A stretch of 48,965 nt of DNA from Bacillota bacterium (GCA_023417475.1 JAEZFP010000036.1:1-48965), one strand, 5' to 3'; counted from the first letter of the stretch, positions 1 to 7,819 are shown. Notes: generated from the sequence alone by a model not told the origin. Translations and numbers: made by a program.

Positions 1-60
1 TCAGACAACATTCCTTCAAGTATCCCCTAACCGTTGATGAAAACACTCCCAAACCTCCCT

Positions 61-198
61 CGATGCATCCATGTGCGCTTTCGCCCTCCCTGGCCGCTCC
101 GCCTGGCTACCGGGTTGGGGCTTGCGATGTCCCCTTCGCGGGGCGACCGCTGTGATTCAATCCGGGAATCAAAGCGGCGCGGTTCCCTCCGTGGAACC
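61..198 (+). repeat. Structured dispersed repeat, copy A
   Basis: About 138 bp, related to copies at 46129-46265 (+) and 48537-48674 (-). All begin with a GATGCATCCATGT-like block (copy B has ATGCATCTATGT), share a GGCTACCGG block and a GATGTCCCCTT block, and end in two adjacent hairpins. Here the first hairpin is TGATTC(153-158)/GAATCA(166-171) and the second GGTTCC(181-186)/GGAACC(193-198). The first hairpin's arms differ completely from those in the other two copies yet still pair. Translated frames across the copies are not conserved, so it is more likely a structured non-coding or mobile repeat than a gene. Confidence 0.8.
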
Positions 199-256
199 GT
201 TTTGGGTGGACTAGTTCAGTTTTGTGTTGCCCGAAAAGGCAATTCATTTACGACGA

Positions 257-285
257 TTGACAGTATCTAGCGATTTATCTATAAT
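257..285 (+). promoter_or_regulatory. Consensus sigma-A promoter for the SDR gene
   Basis: TTGACA at 257-262 and TATAAT at 280-285 are separated by exactly 17 bp, a perfect match to the vegetative consensus. Transcription would start near 292. An imperfect palindrome centred on GGTACC (about 296-312) lies just downstream of the -10 and could be an operator. Confidence 0.85.
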
Positions 286-335
286 TTAATCGTTGCTATC
301 TGGTACCGATAGGGTCCAAAAGGAAGGATTCTCCC

Positions 336-1067
336 ATGCCAACTGCCTTAGTTACCGGGGCCTCGCGGGGAATCGGCAAAGCCATTGCCGAATTGCTCGC
401 GGCTTCAGGTTATCAAGTGTTGATCAATTACCGTTCATCCCAAGCCGCAGCCGAAACTTTGCTGCGCTCGATCCGGGAAACCCAAGGCGAAGCGCTGCTT
501 TACCGGGCCGATGTGGCGAACCGGGCGGAAGTTCAGGCCATGTTCGACTATTGTGTCGCCCAGTTTGGCGGGTTGGATCTGTTGGTCAACAATGCCGGGA
601 TCGCCAAGTCCAATCTCTGCTGCGATATCGATGAAGCAGAATGGGATGAAATGATCGACGTGAATTTAAAAAGCGCCTTCCTCTGTTCGCAAAACGCGCT
701 CCGCTTCATGACGCCGCAAAAACGGGGCAAAATCATTAACATCAGTTCAATCTGGGGGATTACCGGGGCAGCGTGCGAAGTTCATTATTCGGCGGCCAAA
801 GCCGGTCTGATCGGTCTGACCAAAGCGTTGGCCAAAGAACTGGGACCGTCCAACATTCAAGTCAATTGCCTTGCGCCGGGGGTTATTGCCACCGATATGC
901 TCGCTCCGTACAGCAGTGCCGAAATTGCCGAACTGACCGAGCAAACCCCTTTGCAGCGGTTAGGCGCGCCGCGCGATATTGCGCAATGCGTTCTGTTTTT
1001 AGCGTCGGACGCCGCCAATTTCATTACCGGCCAAGTGATCAGCCCCAATGGCGGCTTCGTGATTTAA
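336..1067 (+). CDS. SDR-family oxidoreductase, 3-oxoacyl-ACP reductase (FabG)-like
   Basis: This 243-residue protein is a classical short-chain dehydrogenase/reductase, a cytoplasmic NAD(P)H enzyme that reduces a keto group or oxidises an alcohol. Visible marks are the TGASRGIG cofactor loop at residues 7-14, the NNAG motif near residue 86, the active-site serine in ISSIWG and the YSAAK catalytic Tyr/Lys pair about two thirds along. Length and the GG near the C terminus fit FabG-type enzymes. It is not next to fatty-acid synthesis genes, so a dedicated FabG role is doubtful; a sugar or secondary alcohol could be the substrate. It has its own consensus promoter and an aaggaagg-type ribosome site. 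nikR follows after about 40 bp. Confidence 0.85.
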   Translation: MPTALVTGASRGIGKAIAELLAASGYQVLINYRSSQAAAETLLRSIRETQGEALLYRADVANRAEVQAMFDYCVAQFGGLDLLVNNAGIAKSNLCCDIDEAEWDEMIDVNLKSAFLCSQNALRFMTPQKRGKIINISSIWGITGAACEVHYSAAKAGLIGLTKALAKELGPSNIQVNCLAPGVIATDMLAPYSSAEIAELTEQTPLQRLGAPRDIAQCVLFLASDAANFITGQVISPNGGFVI

Positions 1068-1106
1068 CGTGGGGTGTAATTGATTCTAAATCTTAGGGAG
1101 GAACCC

Positions 1107-1526
1107 ATGGGTTCGGAGTTACAACGTTTCGGGGTATCCATCGACAGTCAGTTGCTGACTGAATTTGATCGGCTTATTGAGGCGAAAGGTTATACCAACC
1201 GTTCGGAAGCGATCCGCGATCTGATCCGGGACTTTCTGGTGGAGGAAGACTGGCGTGATGAAGCCGGAAACGCGGTGGGAACCATTACGATGGTCTATAA
1301 TCACCATCTGCGGGAAATGTCCGACAAGCTGAACGATATTCAGCACCAGTATCATCAACAAATCACTTCCGTCTTGCATGTCCACCTCGACGCCCACAAC
1401 TGTCTGGAAGTGTTGGTGGTGAAAGGCGACAAGTCCGTGATTCAAATGATCGCCGGCCGCTTAAGCAGCACCAAAGGGGTCAAACATTGCAAACTGGTGA
1501 CGACGACGACCGGTGAAAATTTATAA
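1107..1526 (+). CDS. nikR: Nickel-responsive regulator NikR
   Basis: A 139-residue ribbon-helix-helix/ACT-type repressor that binds Ni(II) and then DNA to shut off nickel uptake. The N-terminal ribbon-helix-helix region starts RFGVSIDSQLLTEFD. The C-terminal half carries the metal site: an NHH segment, then H-V-H (VLHVHLDAHNCLEV) followed by the conserved Cys, matching the His/His/His/Cys nickel site of the family. The start is ATG 1107, eight or so bases after an AGGGAGGA ribosome site. It converges on the transporter gene nikO with a 6-bp overlap of the coding ends. A site of the form GTGTTAC-N13-GTAACAC lies upstream of nikM in this window, its expected target. Confidence 0.92.
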   Translation: MGSELQRFGVSIDSQLLTEFDRLIEAKGYTNRSEAIRDLIRDFLVEEDWRDEAGNAVGTITMVYNHHLREMSDKLNDIQHQYHQQITSVLHVHLDAHNCLEVLVVKGDKSVIQMIAGRLSSTKGVKHCKLVTTTTGENL

Positions 1527-2279
1527 ATCGGGTCGGTTACAGACCGGGCACCCTTGCATTCGCAACGGTTTTTCGAGATGGCCTTGGGCCATAATCCGCT
1601 CATCGCTGAAGATCGCGCGGGTTGGGCCGTCGGCAATGATCGCGCCTTGACTTAAAACAATCGTCCGTTCACATAAGTCCAAAACCAAATCCAAATCATG
1701 GCTGGCAATAATTTTGGTGTGTTTAAAACCCGCCAGCAAGTTGATCAAACGGCGCCGGGCCAAGGGATCCAACGCCGCGCTTGGTTCATCCATGATCAAG
1801 ATGTCCGGAGCCATTGCCAGCACCGCCGCAATGGCAACCGCGCGTTTTTCGCCCCCGGAAAGCTTATAGGGCGGCCGTTCTTTAAGATGCGCCGCGCCGA
1901 CCGTCGCCAACGACCGTTCCACGCGCTCCTCCACCTCGGCCCGGGGCAATCCCAGATTAAGCGGTCCGAAAGCCACATCGTCAAAGACCGTGGGCATGAA
2001 TAACTGATCATCGGGATTTTGAAAGATCATCCCCACACTCCGGCGAAGCTGCGTTAGCGTTTGCCGGGTGACCGGAAAATCGCCCACCCGGACCGTTCCC
2101 GTCTTTGGCGTCAAAATACCCGGGAAATGGAGCAACAATGTCGACTTGCCCGCGCCGTTCGCGCCGACAATCCCGACCGATTCGCCGTGGGTAATCCGGA
2201 AGGATAACCCGCGCAGCGCTTGATGTCCGTCGGGATACTCGTAAAACAAGTTGTTAACCTCAACCAAATGATGACTCAT
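1521..2279 (-). CDS. nikO: ECF nickel transporter ATPase (NikO/CbiO type)
   Basis: This 252-residue cytoplasmic ABC ATPase energises the nickel (or cobalt) ECF-type importer. It has Walker A GANGAGKST near residue 40, a Q-loop (IFQNPDDQLF), the LSGGEKR signature, Walker B ILIMDEPSAALDP and the switch His in ASHD. Q-loop NPDDQ is typical of the CbiO/EcfA class. It is the last gene of nikMN-nikQ-nikO and overlaps the nikQ stop/start by 4 bp. The C terminus ends with a CPVC pair of unknown role. Nickel is preferred over cobalt because NikR is adjacent, a NikR operator precedes the operon and a NiFe hydrogenase is nearby. Confidence 0.9.
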   Translation of the reverse strand: MSHHLVEVNNLFYEYPDGHQALRGLSFRITHGESVGIVGANGAGKSTLLLHFPGILTPKTGTVRVGDFPVTRQTLTQLRRSVGMIFQNPDDQLFMPTVFDDVAFGPLNLGLPRAEVEERVERSLATVGAAHLKERPPYKLSGGEKRAVAIAAVLAMAPDILIMDEPSAALDPLARRRLINLLAGFKHTKIIASHDLDLVLDLCERTIVLSQGAIIADGPTRAIFSDERIMAQGHLEKPLRMQGCPVCNRPDL

Positions 2280-3088
2280 CGTCCTACCCCCGTCAAAATT
2301 GAACCGAGCAACCCCGGAATATTAACCCATCGCGCCACAATCAAAAAAACAAACCATCCCGCTAGATAGAGTCCCTCACGATAACCCCAACGGTATGTCC
2401 GCAACAATTCAAATTTCCCGTTGAAACCCCGGCAGAGCATCGCGTGGTGAATCCGTTCCGCCCGCTCCAACGTGCGCATCAACAATTGCCCGGCCAACGA
2501 TCCCCAAGCCTTCCAAACGACGCCGCGGTGGTTCACGGAACGGATGGCGTAAGCCTGCGACACCCGGGCGATCTCATCCATTAAAACATCAATATAACGG
2601 TACATAAAAAGCAGCTGGGTCACAAAAATCGGGGGAATCTTCAACGCCAGCAATACGGCCCCGATATCGTTCAATCCGGTGGTCGCGATCAATAGCAGCG
2701 CCGCCATTACCGTTAACCCAAACTTACCTAGGATCACCAGCAACGAAATCCACCCGCGTCCGATGACGACCAAGCCAAACAAACGCCACGGTTCGGTGTC
2801 GAAGATGGGGTTGAAAATCGCAACGAAAAAGACGAACGGGGCGGCAAACCATAACTTTTTCAACAGATAACCGGCCGGCAGATCCGCCAAAACGATTAAA
2901 ACGATCGGATAGCCGATTAACGGGATCATGCCAACCAGATCATACTTGGGAAACGACACCACCACCACCAGGAAAACCAACGTAACCAAAATTTTCGTCA
3001 ACGGATGCAAGCGATGTACGCAACTTTTTTGGGTTGCGAGCTCCTCCAGCAAGCGCAGACTGGTTCCGGCGGATTGAATATTGTTCAT
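2276..3088 (-). CDS. nikQ: ECF nickel transporter transmembrane protein (NikQ/CbiQ type)
   Basis: A 270-residue integral membrane T-component coupling the ATPase to the substrate-binding subunit. Several hydrophobic helices are seen (for example ILVTLVFLVVVVSF). The long cytoplasmic coupling region holds the paired Ala-Arg-Gly-type motifs of the family, here seen as RTLERAERIHHAMLCRGF. The start is ATG 3088 because a TTTTTGGAG ribosome site lies 7-10 bases upstream; an upstream in-frame extension to 3181 lacks a ribosome site and runs into the terminator hairpin at 3167-3189. It is separated from nikMN by about 170 bp containing that hairpin, so readthrough may set lower expression of nikQ and nikO. 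Confidence 0.88.
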   Translation of the reverse strand: MNNIQSAGTSLRLLEELATQKSCVHRLHPLTKILVTLVFLVVVVSFPKYDLVGMIPLIGYPIVLIVLADLPAGYLLKKLWFAAPFVFFVAIFNPIFDTEPWRLFGLVVIGRGWISLLVILGKFGLTVMAALLLIATTGLNDIGAVLLALKIPPIFVTQLLFMYRYIDVLMDEIARVSQAYAIRSVNHRGVVWKAWGSLAGQLLMRTLERAERIHHAMLCRGFNGKFELLRTYRWGYREGLYLAGWFVFLIVARWVNIPGLLGSILTGVGR

Positions 3089-3166
3089 GATACACTCCAA
3101 AAAAATTTCAAAGCATTTCGGATGAAGACGGTATTCTAATTGTCGGCGATCCGGCGTAAAAAAGCA

Positions 3167-3189
3167 AGCGAAGGATGGCATCCTTCGCT
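3167..3189 (-). terminator. Attenuator-type terminator between nikMN and nikQ
   Basis: On the minus strand a hairpin with arms AGCGAAGGAT and ATCCTTCGCT is followed by TGCTTTTTTAC. It lies within the operon, between nikMN and nikQ, so it probably acts as a partial terminator. Confidence 0.7.
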
Positions 3190-3259
3190 ATCGAAACGAT
3201 TGTGCTTCCCTTATGCTTCCGGGAAATTCGCTCGTTATTGATATTGTTTTAAATTTGGC

Positions 3260-4291
3260 TCAATTGCGCGCTTTTAAAACCCGCAAACCCAATCCGATCA
3301 AACCGGCCAACGCCAGGGTGAGCGCCGCGCCGACCAGTCCCGATAATGAAGTTCCGCTATCTACGGCGGGCCAAGCTTCCGCTTTTTCAGTTTCCGGCAT
3401 GGCGGCAGGGTTCGCTTTGAAGCCGTAATCGGGCAATAACGCGGTTTTTTCTTGGATTTTCGCCAATGATTGATGCAATTTTTCCGCAGAGCTGATCGCT
3501 TCTTTTCCGGAAGCCCGGAATATCGACCATTCCAAGCCATCCGGATGGGCGGAGGCGAACCACGATAAAACGCCTCCCGTCAAAACAGTTACAATGGCCA
3601 ATCCGACCAAAACCTTTTTAATCGAAATTGCTCCCAACGGTTTGGCGGCCGCGGCGGTTTCCAGGATTTCGGGACGGGCTTTCCAAACGAACGCGATGAC
3701 GGCGGCCGTGATCAACCCTTCAACAATTCCGATTCCCAAATGAATCGGTTGCATCAATAAGACAAATGTCGTAAAGGGTAAATCGGTGACGCCGGAACTT
3801 ACCGTCTCCAAAACCACACTGAACGCACCCAACTGCAACCCGACCACTACCGCAAGCAACGCTCCCCAAATGAGCCGTTTGGACGACGGATTGGGCCCGG
3901 TTATCCTGCGGTAAATCAACGGATAGGTAATAAAGCAAGTATAAAAGCCCATGTTAAATATGTTGCAACCCAACGCCAGCAGCCCTCCGTCGGCAAAAAA
4001 CAACGCTTGTACGGTCAAAATCGAAGCCATGGTTAAAAATCCGGCATACGGTCCCAGTAATATCGCTAAAATCAAACCGCCGCCAAGATGACCGCTGGAA
4101 CCGGTCCCGGGAATCGCGAAATTGATCATCTGCGCCGCAAAGACAAACGCTCCCAATACGCCCATCAACGGAATTTTCTTCTCATCCAGCTCGGCTTGGA
4201 CTTTTTTTGCCGAATACGCGGCCAAGCCTGCCGTAACCGCCCACATCGTCCCGCCAACCGCCGGAGAAATAAGGGCATCCGCCATATGCAT
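3260..4291 (-). CDS. nikMN: ECF nickel transporter substrate-binding protein, NikM-NikN fusion
   Basis: This 343-residue membrane protein combines the metal-binding S-component (NikM/CbiM) with a C-terminal NikN/CbiN-like PDGLE domain. The mature N terminus MHMAD carries the Met-His start that binds the metal in this family, so the start at 4291 is firm. Multiple helices follow, with the HLGGG segment typical of CbiM. Around residue 250 an extracytoplasmic segment contains HPDGLEW, the PDGLE signature, and a last helix ends the protein. It opens the operon; its promoter is covered by a NikR operator. Ni rather than Co specificity is inferred from this context. Confidence 0.9.
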   Translation of the reverse strand: MHMADALISPAVGGTMWAVTAGLAAYSAKKVQAELDEKKIPLMGVLGAFVFAAQMINFAIPGTGSSGHLGGGLILAILLGPYAGFLTMASILTVQALFFADGGLLALGCNIFNMGFYTCFITYPLIYRRITGPNPSSKRLIWGALLAVVVGLQLGAFSVVLETVSSGVTDLPFTTFVLLMQPIHLGIGIVEGLITAAVIAFVWKARPEILETAAAAKPLGAISIKKVLVGLAIVTVLTGGVLSWFASAHPDGLEWSIFRASGKEAISSAEKLHQSLAKIQEKTALLPDYGFKANPAAMPETEKAEAWPAVDSGTSLSGLVGAALTLALAGLIGLGLRVLKARN

Positions 4292-4311
4292 TTCTGCGTC
4301 ATCCTCTCATT

Positions 4312-4357
4312 GTGTTACCTCTTTTAAAAAAGTAACACCAAATTCTACAAAAGTCAA
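4312..4357 (-). promoter_or_regulatory. nikMN promoter with NikR operator
   Basis: The dyad GTGTTAC (4312-4318), 13 bp, GTAACAC (4332-4338) is a perfect inverted repeat. GTGTTAC-N13/14-GTAACAC is the operator form described for Geobacter-type NikR. On the minus strand a -35 TTGACT (4357-4352) and a -10 TACTTT (4334-4329) are 17 bp apart, so the operator covers the -10 box and would block polymerase. It lies about 20 bp upstream of the nikMN start. Confidence 0.85.
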
Positions 4358-4587
4358 TGGTCTTCATTATGAAATATTGATTTTGTTTCGCCAATATTTG
4401 CGGGTCGGTTGCCGCGATAATCTGTGTAACAAAATTGAATTTAATGGCATCAGACCAAATTTCGAATAACTTTTTCAGCCTCTTTCCATGAAAACCACTA
4501 TAAACTAATTGAAAGCTGCCGATATATATAAGTAATACAATAATTCATTCCGCCGCAAAGCTGCCTATGAATAAAGGAGTATTCACA

Positions 4588-5193
4588 GTGCTTTATTTGA
4601 TTGGAATGTTCTGCGCAGGGATCTTTGTGATCGTTTGCGCGTTATTAAACCAGTTAAGCGCCATGGATAAACGGCAAGAACAGGTTTATAATTTGATGAA
4701 AAGTTTAGGAATCCGGGTTGTCCGTCTCGAAGGCAAAAAACTTGAAGAGCCGGGGCTTTTTATCCATGAGGACTTAGCGCGGAAGCTCGGCGAGATTTAT
4801 CTTTCGTTGCTTTCCGAAGAACACCGGGATCAGATCTACCAAAGTTATCAAGAGAGCGAACTTCCCGACATTCCTTTTTGGAAATACCTGCTTTACAACT
4901 ATCCCCTCAACATTGCCATGATCCCCGACATGGAGACCAATCTTGAACATACCTTCGAACAATACCGGCAGTTTCAATCCAATTATCAAATGATGTCACA
5001 GTGCGTAAACTCGGTTAATGACGGCGGCATTCCCTTGACTAACACCGACTTGGAAGTTTTAAACCAGACAACCCCGGTCGTCGCTTCGGAAACGGCTCCG
5101 GAAAACGCCGGCCACGCCGTCGAAGCCGATCTCGCCAATAAAGAAAAAATCCTAGCCGAAATGTTGCAGACACAATATGTCAATCCCGCTTGA
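4588..5193 (+). CDS. Membrane-anchored hypothetical protein
   Basis: I do not recognise this 201-residue protein. It starts with one hydrophobic helix (LYLIGMFCAGIFVIVCALL), followed by a polar segment predicted to be helical (DKRQEQVYNLMKSLG), a charged middle rich in Tyr and Glu, and an Ala/Glu-rich tail ending TQYVNPA. It is probably anchored to the inner membrane with a soluble domain. I chose GTG 4588 because AAGGAG (4574-4579) sits eight bases before it; the in-frame ATG 4567 has no ribosome site and overlaps that AAGGAG. It is convergent with trxA across a shared terminator and does not seem part of an operon. Confidence 0.75.
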   Translation: MLYLIGMFCAGIFVIVCALLNQLSAMDKRQEQVYNLMKSLGIRVVRLEGKKLEEPGLFIHEDLARKLGEIYLSLLSEEHRDQIYQSYQESELPDIPFWKYLLYNYPLNIAMIPDMETNLEHTFEQYRQFQSNYQMMSQCVNSVNDGGIPLTNTDLEVLNQTTPVVASETAPENAGHAVEADLANKEKILAEMLQTQYVNPA

Positions 5194-5221
5194 CAGCTTC
5201 GGGACAATCGACTCCTAAAAT

Positions 5222-5252
5222 AAACGGTCGCCGGCAATCAGCGACCGTTTTC
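5222..5252. terminator. Bidirectional intrinsic terminator
   Basis: Arms AAACGGTCGC and GCGACCGTTT flank a nine-base loop and are followed by T-rich sequence on both strands. It lies between the convergent hypothetical gene and trxA. Confidence 0.8.
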
Positions 5253-5274
5253 CTTCCGATATCAAGCCTTTGAT

Positions 5275-5592
5275 TCACCCCAACCAACGCTCCAGTTTCC
5301 GTTCGATTGCCCGCTTTGGCAGCGCTCCGACAAATTCGTCAACCACTTCGCCGTCTTTAAAGATTAACATCGTCGGAATCGACATCACCCCGTAATTCGA
5401 TGCCAGTTCCGGGTTTTCGTCAATATTAACTTTTGCCACGCGCAAGCGGGCGGCTTGTTCCTTGGCGATTTGCTCAAGAATCGGGCTGACCATCCGGCAG
5501 GGCCCGCACCAAGGCGCCCAAAAATCAACCAATGTTACGCCTGTGGTGTTGATAATCTCGCTCGTAAAGGTATTTACAGTTACGTCCAACAT
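5275..5592 (-). CDS. trxA: Thioredoxin
   Basis: A 105-residue classical thioredoxin, the cytoplasmic disulfide reductant. The WCGPC active site sits near residue 30 (FWAPWCGPCRM), the cis-proline segment is MSIPTML, and the length is that of a single-domain thioredoxin. An AGGTG-type ribosome site precedes the ATG. It follows the arsR-type gene by 36 bp on the same strand, so the pair is likely one transcript in which the regulator controls thioredoxin, though the signal is unknown. No thioredoxin reductase gene is nearby. Confidence 0.93.
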   Translation of the reverse strand: MLDVTVNTFTSEIINTTGVTLVDFWAPWCGPCRMVSPILEQIAKEQAARLRVAKVNIDENPELASNYGVMSIPTMLIFKDGEVVDEFVGALPKRAIERKLERWLG

Positions 5593-5628
5593 CTGTCACA
5601 CCTCGTTTAACCGACTTTCTTCTTACTG

Positions 5629-5934
5629 CTATTCACATTCTACAAATGACTCTCCTTGGATCGCGACAATTTTCAGACGAAATTCATCGACGATCTGCAG
5701 CAAATATTGCCGTTCCACCGAGTAATACGTCCAATAACCCCGTTTTTCCCCTTTCACCAAACCCGCCCGGCGTAAAATCTGCAAATGTTGTGAGATCGCC
5801 GCCTCGGACAGGTTGACCTGCCGGGCGATGGCCTTCACGCAATAGGCCTTCTCCAAAAGCAAGGCGATAATCTCAAATCTGGTTTCATCGGCTATCACCT
5901 TTAAAATCGTTTGATATTCGCCCAGCGCCGACAC
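5629..5934 (-). CDS. ArsR/SmtB-family transcriptional regulator
   Basis: A 101-residue winged-helix repressor. The recognition region NLSEAAISQHLQILRRAGLV is the typical ArsR helix-turn-helix, followed by a beta wing (GYWTYYSV). The ELCVCDL metal-binding motif of ArsR/SmtB is not intact: the equivalent region reads KAYCVKAIARQ with one Cys, and two more cysteine-like positions are absent except one near the C-terminal end. It may therefore sense redox state or something other than a thiophilic metal. The start is a GTG at 5934, with a weak ribosome site. It is upstream of trxA in the same direction. A dyad TTTAGT-N9-ACTAAA (5950-5970) just upstream is a candidate autoregulatory site. Confidence 0.85.
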   Translation of the reverse strand: MSALGEYQTILKVIADETRFEIIALLLEKAYCVKAIARQVNLSEAAISQHLQILRRAGLVKGEKRGYWTYYSVERQYLLQIVDEFRLKIVAIQGESFVECE

Positions 5935-5949
5935 CCCCCGCCGACTCCG

Positions 5950-5970
5950 TTTAGTCCTTGCTTAACTAAA
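5950..5970. promoter_or_regulatory. Candidate ArsR-family operator
   Basis: Inverted repeat TTTAGT (5950-5955), nine bases, ACTAAA (5965-5970), 16 bp upstream of the arsR-type start. Size and position suit autorepression of arsR-trxA, but no binding data support it. Confidence 0.4.
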
Positions 5971-5971
5971 T

Positions 5972-6196
5972 CTAAGCCCGCTTAATTGGTTCTGTCATAT
6001 CGTATGAAGCATTCGCCATAAAAGTGCATAAAGGCCGTCCGGTTTCCGGCGGCCTTTGGAACAATTTCCCTTCGTTTAGAGGCGGTTTTTGGTCTTCGAC
6101 TCCAAGTACTTGTTGATCAACGGGCCGGTAAGCTTGCGGCAATACGTCCAACAATATCAATGATCCCAGGCGCTTCCCCCGATAACGATCTGCCAT
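5972..6196 (-). CDS. Possible small hypothetical protein
   Basis: A 74-residue reading frame opening MADRYRGKRLG with AAGGA four bases before the ATG. It is rich in Pro, Gln and Arg and matches no family I know. A strong hairpin with arms AAAGGCCG/CGGCCTTT (6029-6057) lies within it, so this stretch may instead be an untranslated region with a terminator. The remainder of 5971-6443 shows no convincing gene apart from the leader of the next small gene. Confidence 0.25.
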   Translation of the reverse strand: MADRYRGKRLGSLILLDVLPQAYRPVDQQVLGVEDQKPPLNEGKLFQRPPETGRPLCTFMANASYDMTEPIKRA

Positions 6197-6443
6197 TTTA
6201 TCCTTTATATTGAAATTCCCCCGAACCAACCCAAACTTCTGTTTGTTATGCAATATTTTCTATTTTTTGGATGAAATTCGCACGCCACGGCCGATTCGTC
6301 ATCTTTCGCCAAACGCCTAATACGAAAAGTCATTCCGGTAGAAAATACTAAAACCCTATTTCCCCTTAATACCGTTGCAACATATCCTAATATTAACTTC
6401 CGTGGGTTGGACGCTCCGAAGGTTCGCTAAGGAGGTGAAAGCT

Positions 6444-6548
6444 ATGGGAGGATTTGACGGAGTCGGTTGCTGGTGGTGGATCTGGATTATCGTTATTATT
6501 GTTATCTTCTGTTGGTTATTGGGCGGCCGGGAACGACGCTGTTGCTAG
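6444..6548 (+). CDS. Tiny Trp/Ile/Cys-rich membrane peptide
   Basis: A 34-residue protein that opens MGGFDGVGCWWWIW, continues as a single Ile/Val-rich helix and ends GGRERRCC. A near-perfect ribosome site AAGGAGGTGA (6428-6437) sits seven bases before the ATG, and a strong terminator follows about 80 bp downstream, so it is a real monocistronic gene. The glycine-rich start plus single helix recalls the small YjcZ-type sporulation proteins of Bacillota, but the Trp triplet and terminal Cys pair are not typical, so I leave the family open. It probably inserts in the inner membrane with a positively charged cytoplasmic tail. Confidence 0.7.
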   Translation: MGGFDGVGCWWWIWIIVIIVIFCWLLGGRERRCC

Positions 6549-6631
6549 AATAATTTCCGAATTCACTAACCGCGCCAGATAACATTTATGCTAATACGAA
6601 TCCATTTGTGCAGGAATCTTAGGAGTTAGCG

Positions 6632-6665
6632 CGAAGGCTTCTTTTTGGAGAAGCCTTCGTTTTTT
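6632..6665 (+). terminator. Intrinsic terminator after the tiny membrane peptide
   Basis: Eleven-base arms CGAAGGCTTCT and AGAAGCCTTCG around a TTTTGG loop, followed by six T residues. Confidence 0.9.
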
Positions 6666-6691
6666 GGTTAATCCGTTGTAATCGGCCCGCC

Positions 6692-6910
6692 TTGTGGCCC
6701 TGTTTTCTGGTTGTTGGCGGCGTAGCCCTATTTGCGGCGCTGCTGGCTGAAAACAGCGTGGTCCGGGCCTTACTTGGCATTACCGGCTTTACGTTGTTCT
6801 GGAGTATCATCGAACTTTTCCACCAGCGCGAACGGGTTAAAAAGGGCTGGTATCCGGAGAATCCCCAACGAAAAAAGATCTTTGAGCGGAGGAAACGATG
6901 GATTTCTTGA
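6692..6910 (+). pseudogene. 5'-truncated DUF4491-type membrane protein gene
   Basis: The 72-residue frame matches the later part of DUF4491 proteins: a hydrophobic stretch, then a segment like FWSIIELFHQRERVKKGWYPENP, the family's conserved end. The family is normally around 95-100 residues with an additional N-terminal helix; here the frame upstream of TTG 6692 is open only back to 6623, has no start codon and runs through the terminator hairpin at 6632-6665. TTG 6692 has no ribosome site. I infer that the 5' third was deleted, leaving a non-expressed or poorly expressed remnant. Its end overlaps the start of the following gene by 13 bp, so the intact form was probably translationally coupled to it. 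Confidence 0.6.
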
Positions 6911-7719
6911 AAAAACTGCTGTTGGCAGTCGGATTGTTAACTATTCTTTGGACTACTCCCGTCATGGCGGAGCAGCTTACCATCGTCACCCCGTATTGGG
7001 GCATGGAGGAGAATACCTACCAAAACGATGCGTACGGCTTGAAGCTAAAAGATACCCAAGCGACCATGGGGCTTTATCTGCAATCAATCGATACCGATCG
7101 TTATCAGTGGAACCTTTTTCTCTACCGGACTTCCGATATTAATCACAGCGATTTGACAGGGGCCAATTTTATTTACGATTATTATTTCGCCGCGGACGCC
7201 AAGGGTAAAAACGCCGTCGGAGTCGGGGTGAACTATTTACAGCTGGACCTCTCGGGCAAAAATCTGCCGCTAACCGGCTCACCGATGCCGATGCCCTTGC
7301 CCGGATTTGATCTGGATCTGGATGTCGCCAGTCTCTATTTGCGGGCCGGACGGTATTTCAATTACGACTCCGGGTCGTTTCAGGGCACCGTCTTCCCGTG
7401 GGCCGGCGGGCAACTGGACCATCAGACCGGCGCCGGTTTGGCCGACTACCCCGGTCCAGGCTTCGCCGCGTTCAAAATTATCGACGACCAATCCTCCTGG
7501 ATTGCCGGATTGAACTTCAAAGCCACCTACCGCCATTTCCTGCAGCTGGACGCCAAACATACCGTCACCTATAATCATGACGGCTACTACAACAAAGATA
7601 CCGCTATGGTCAACTTGTTCTTTAACCAACGGTGGGGTCTATCGTACCGCTACAATTATCAGGAGACCAGCGTCGGGAAAGACCGGTATCATCTGTTCGG
7701 GATCGCGATGGTGTTTTAA
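6898..7719 (+). CDS. Exported predicted outer-membrane beta-barrel protein
   Basis: A 273-residue protein with a clear signal peptide (hydrophobic core LLLAVGLLTILW, cleavage after PVMA). The mature part alternates polar and aromatic residues in short strands (for example YQWNLFLYRT, GVGVNYLQLDL, SYRYNYQE) and ends in GIAMVF, an aromatic C terminus as in barrels inserted by BamA. I infer an outer-membrane location, which implies a diderm cell. A Pro/Met-rich loop lies near residues 122-135. A GCGGAGGAAACG ribosome site fixes ATG 6898. No ligand can be named. The gene at 37504-38079 looks like a smaller protein of the same type. Confidence 0.7.
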   Translation: MDFLKKLLLAVGLLTILWTTPVMAEQLTIVTPYWGMEENTYQNDAYGLKLKDTQATMGLYLQSIDTDRYQWNLFLYRTSDINHSDLTGANFIYDYYFAADAKGKNAVGVGVNYLQLDLSGKNLPLTGSPMPMPLPGFDLDLDVASLYLRAGRYFNYDSGSFQGTVFPWAGGQLDHQTGAGLADYPGPGFAAFKIIDDQSSWIAGLNFKATYRHFLQLDAKHTVTYNHDGYYNKDTAMVNLFFNQRWGLSYRYNYQETSVGKDRYHLFGIAMVF

Positions 7720-7819
7720 GCGAAAGCTTCGTAACCCCGGGCGAATGAACGCCACAGCCGCATACCCTCCAAGTGTAAAATTCCATCCGGCTGGATTTGT
7801 AAATAAGTCGGCTTGCTTG

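Noticed and set aside
34..270. Plus-strand frame across repeat copy A
   Set aside because: Same reason: repeat sequence, no ribosome site, frame not shared with other copies.
6029..6057. Strong AAAGGCCG/CGGCCTTT hairpin as a definite terminator
   Set aside because: No clean T tract follows on either strand and it sits in a possible small gene; left as part of that entry.
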